Source of the DNA: JACQXM01 sp964569425
Lineage (GTDB): Bacteria; Planctomycetota; Phycisphaerae; UBA1845
Direction of reading: 5' to 3'
NCBI GenBank assembly: GCA_964569425.1
Contig: CAZMVD010000002.1
Span: forward strand, 1 to 64,000
DNA length: 64,000 bases
Made by a program: the position numbers and the translations under genes
The notes under the pieces: model-generated
What the model was told of the DNA's origin: nothing
What the model saw: only the letters and a program-made list of their open reading frames with translations
The model's database searches: none
Part shown: positions 62,425 to 64,000 of the stretch, in pieces
Position numbering within the stretch: the first letter of the stretch is position 1
Layout: the number at the start of each line of letters is the position of its first letter

Positions 62425-64000
62425 TCAGGGACCGGTATACACTGAAACGAACACCCCGAAATCGAGCCGGTCCACGTCCGAATCGCCGTCGTAATCAAAC
62501 ACCCTGCGACATTCGTCGTCCGGCCCAACGAAACCCGGACCCGATACACTCCCACTGAAGCAATTCTGCAAGGCGTGGAAATCAAACAGGTCCAGGTCGC
62601 CGTCGTCATCCCAATCGCCCAGCAGACAGCCATCTCGACAGACGAGCGTGGCCTGGCATTCCGGAACACCGCCCGCAGACAGGCAATCTTGCGCACTAAT
62701 GAGCGGGAGGCCGAACTCAGCCAGACAGAAGCCGCCCAGTTGCGGCGGGAAGCAGCAATCCCCCTGCGGCGGACACACGCAAGCCCCCAACGGATTCGTG
62801 TCCGGGCAAAGATCGAAACAATCCGGCACGCCGTCGCCGTCGCGATCATCATAGGTGTCGCAATCGTCGGGGATGCCGTCACCGTCGCAATCCGGCTCGC
62901 ATTCGTCCGGAACCAGGTTGCCATTGCAATCCGGGCTCACGTGGCCGTCGCCGTCCGGATCCGAAGGGTCTACGTCGCAGGTATCCGGCACGCCGTTTTC
63001 GTTGCAGTCGCGCTCGCACTCGTCGGGCACGCCGTTGTTGTTGCAGTCGGTGCTGGTTCCGCACGGCGGCACGCAGTCCGGCGCGGCACAGGAAATGTCG
63101 CACGCGTCCGCAATCTCATTGTCGTTGCAATCGATCAGCGCCAGCTTGGGCCCGATCGTCGCCGCGGTCACGTCCGGAAATGGTCCCGGCTTGAACAGCC
63201 CGAGGGTAATGGTTGTGGGGCCCGGCTCGACATTGGCGGAAAAGCGGAAGTTGTACAGCGTGCCCCAGCGCAGCGCATTGGCATTCGGGTCGGACGCATG
63301 AGCCTCAGTGGCCCAGTTGATCTCATCCGTAATCTTGGACACCACCCAATCCGTGCCGTCGAACGGCTCGCCGCTGTGGTAATCGACATCGTGAAAGCCG
63401 ACGTCGGCCACCAGCGCCCCCGGCGGCAGCGGTACGGTGAACGAACCGCCCGAACGATCCGAATTCAGGTTATACAGCGCGTATTCGTAGTGGTAGTATC
63501 CGGTTCCCAGATCGGTCGCCTTCGCCGCCAGAATGAACAGCCCCTCCGCCGGAAGCTGAATGTCCGTTTCCACCACCGTTGGGTCCTGGTCCTTCCACGC
63601 GCGAATGGCCGGTCGATAGCGCTGCGTTAGCTTGTCGGGGTCGGTGGAAAAAGAGGCGGTATACCTTCCCATCGTATTGGGACCGCTGAACTGGATCCGG
63701 CGGTGCGAAGCGTTGTTGTTGCCGTTGCCCGCCGCTGCGTCATCCGGCGTTACATATAGCGCTTCCGCGTAATACAGGGCCCCGGGGTTTTCCAACGAAT
63801 CAATATCGTTGTTCCCAACAACGATTCGGCGACAAATCTGGTCGCCTGAGGCGCATCCCTCCGGCACGCTGAACGGAAACGGGAATGAACCCGTGTGCGC
63901 GTTAATTTGCGACCGAGGTCCAAGCGCTGCCTGTTCGCCATTCAAGTTGGCCAAATAGACATCAGAACACCCCACGCCCAAAAGTGTCCCCGGGTTGCCG
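62425..64000 (-). CDS. Large secreted protein with Ca-binding repeats and dockerin-like end (5' part outside window)
   Basis: At least 525 residues; the frame is open through base 64000, so the N terminus is missing. It starts in view with LLGVGCSDVYLANLNGEQAA, then GPRSQINAHTGSFPFPF, a motif I associate with planctomycete secreted proteins. A beta-rich part is followed by many short DCNNNGVPDEC and DGDGIPDDCD Ca repeats, then a Cys-rich segment. The end is GDWDDDGDLDLFDFHALQNC to FDYDGDSDVDRLDFGVF, a dockerin-like pair. It lies 200 bases upstream of the von Willebrand protein in the same direction. Confidence 0.82.
   Translation of the reverse strand, partial: GNPGTLLGVGCSDVYLANLNGEQAALGPRSQINAHTGSFPFPFSVPEGCASGDQICRRIVVGNNDIDSLENPGALYYAEALYVTPDDAAAGNGNNNASHRRIQFSGPNTMGRYTASFSTDPDKLTQRYRPAIRAWKDQDPTVVETDIQLPAEGLFILAAKATDLGTGYYHYEYALYNLNSDRSGGSFTVPLPPGALVADVGFHDVDYHSGEPFDGTDWVVSKITDEINWATEAHASDPNANALRWGTLYNFRFSANVEPGPTTITLGLFKPGPFPDVTAATIGPKLALIDCNDNEIADACDISCAAPDCVPPCGTSTDCNNNGVPDECERDCNENGVPDTCDVDPSDPDGDGHVSPDCNGNLVPDECEPDCDGDGIPDDCDTYDDRDGDGVPDCFDLCPDTNPLGACVCPPQGDCCFPPQLGGFCLAEFGLPLISAQDCLSAGGVPECQATLVCRDGCLLGDWDDDGDLDLFDFHALQNCFSGSVSGPGFVGPDDECRRVFDYDGDSDVDRLDFGVFVSVYTGP

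Noticed and set aside
1..64000. CRISPR array or insertion sequence
   Set aside because: No regularly spaced identical repeats and no transposase motif or terminal inverted repeats were seen on either strand.

Overview
The window is a GC-rich bacterial chromosome segment from a draft assembly: three runs of exactly ten N (24380-24389, 27827-27836, 51588-51597) are scaffold joins. Several large secreted proteins end in a dockerin-like Ca-binding pair of the D-x-D-G-D-x-D-V-D type followed by (L/F)xxCxxG. Together with thrombospondin-type-3 Asp repeats, SH3-domain and LysM proteins of planctomycete style and many tiny lipoproteins, this suggests a Planctomycetota genome, most likely from the Phycisphaerae side. 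That placement is inference from protein style, not from a marker tree.

Layout. 1-6134 is a phosphate-acquisition operon: an OprP/OprO-type porin, a 59-aa lipoprotein, pstS, pstC, pstA, pstB and phoU, with 4-7 bp overlaps from pstC to pstB. 6360-13000 carries a small membrane protein, a GT39-like membrane enzyme, a BtpA-family protein, a LysM protein, an HTH-receiver regulator and a SagB-like double nitroreductase. 13131-17458 is bracketed by two 158-bp direct repeats, each holding a tRNA-Pro(CGG). Between them lie a 1029-aa leucine-rich-repeat lipoprotein and a decayed dockerin-ended gene; the second tRNA copy has lost conserved bases. 17616-23646 holds a four-helix-bundle remnant, a STAS protein, a secreted repeat protein, pdxJ, a geranylgeranyl-reductase-like flavoprotein and a ClC channel. 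23762-27437 is ileS (broken by a gap) and rnpA.

27892-31308 is a large pectin-lyase-like passenger protein. 31305-34250 is an unusual cluster of five small secreted or hypothetical genes in which two families occur twice and most genes are joined by ATGA overlaps. The cluster begins just after gpsA and ends with a misplaced 100-bp copy of the gpsA 3' end. 34313-43727 is housekeeping: gpsA, nadK, dxs and a polyprenyl synthase, plus an SH3 protein and a second GT39-like enzyme. It also contains an apparent 17-residue membrane peptide with its own Shine-Dalgarno and a strong terminator.

43854-47884 is a small accessory or defence patch: a 52-aa lipoprotein, a TacAT-like GNAT/DUF1778 toxin-antitoxin pair with a palindromic operator in its promoter, and an RloC/PrrC-like ATPase preceded by an 8-codon leader frame overlapping its start. 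48225-64000 returns to core functions: ahcY, an ECF sigma/anti-sigma pair, CrcB with DUF190, a Nudix-like protein, guaA and guaB with two membrane-associated genes between them. It ends in two large secreted Ca-binding proteins, the last running off the window. No CRISPR array, rRNA, insertion sequence or riboswitch that I can support is present. The most interesting items are the RloC-like gene with its leader frame, the duplicated lipoprotein cluster, the micropeptide transcript and the tRNA-Pro duplication.
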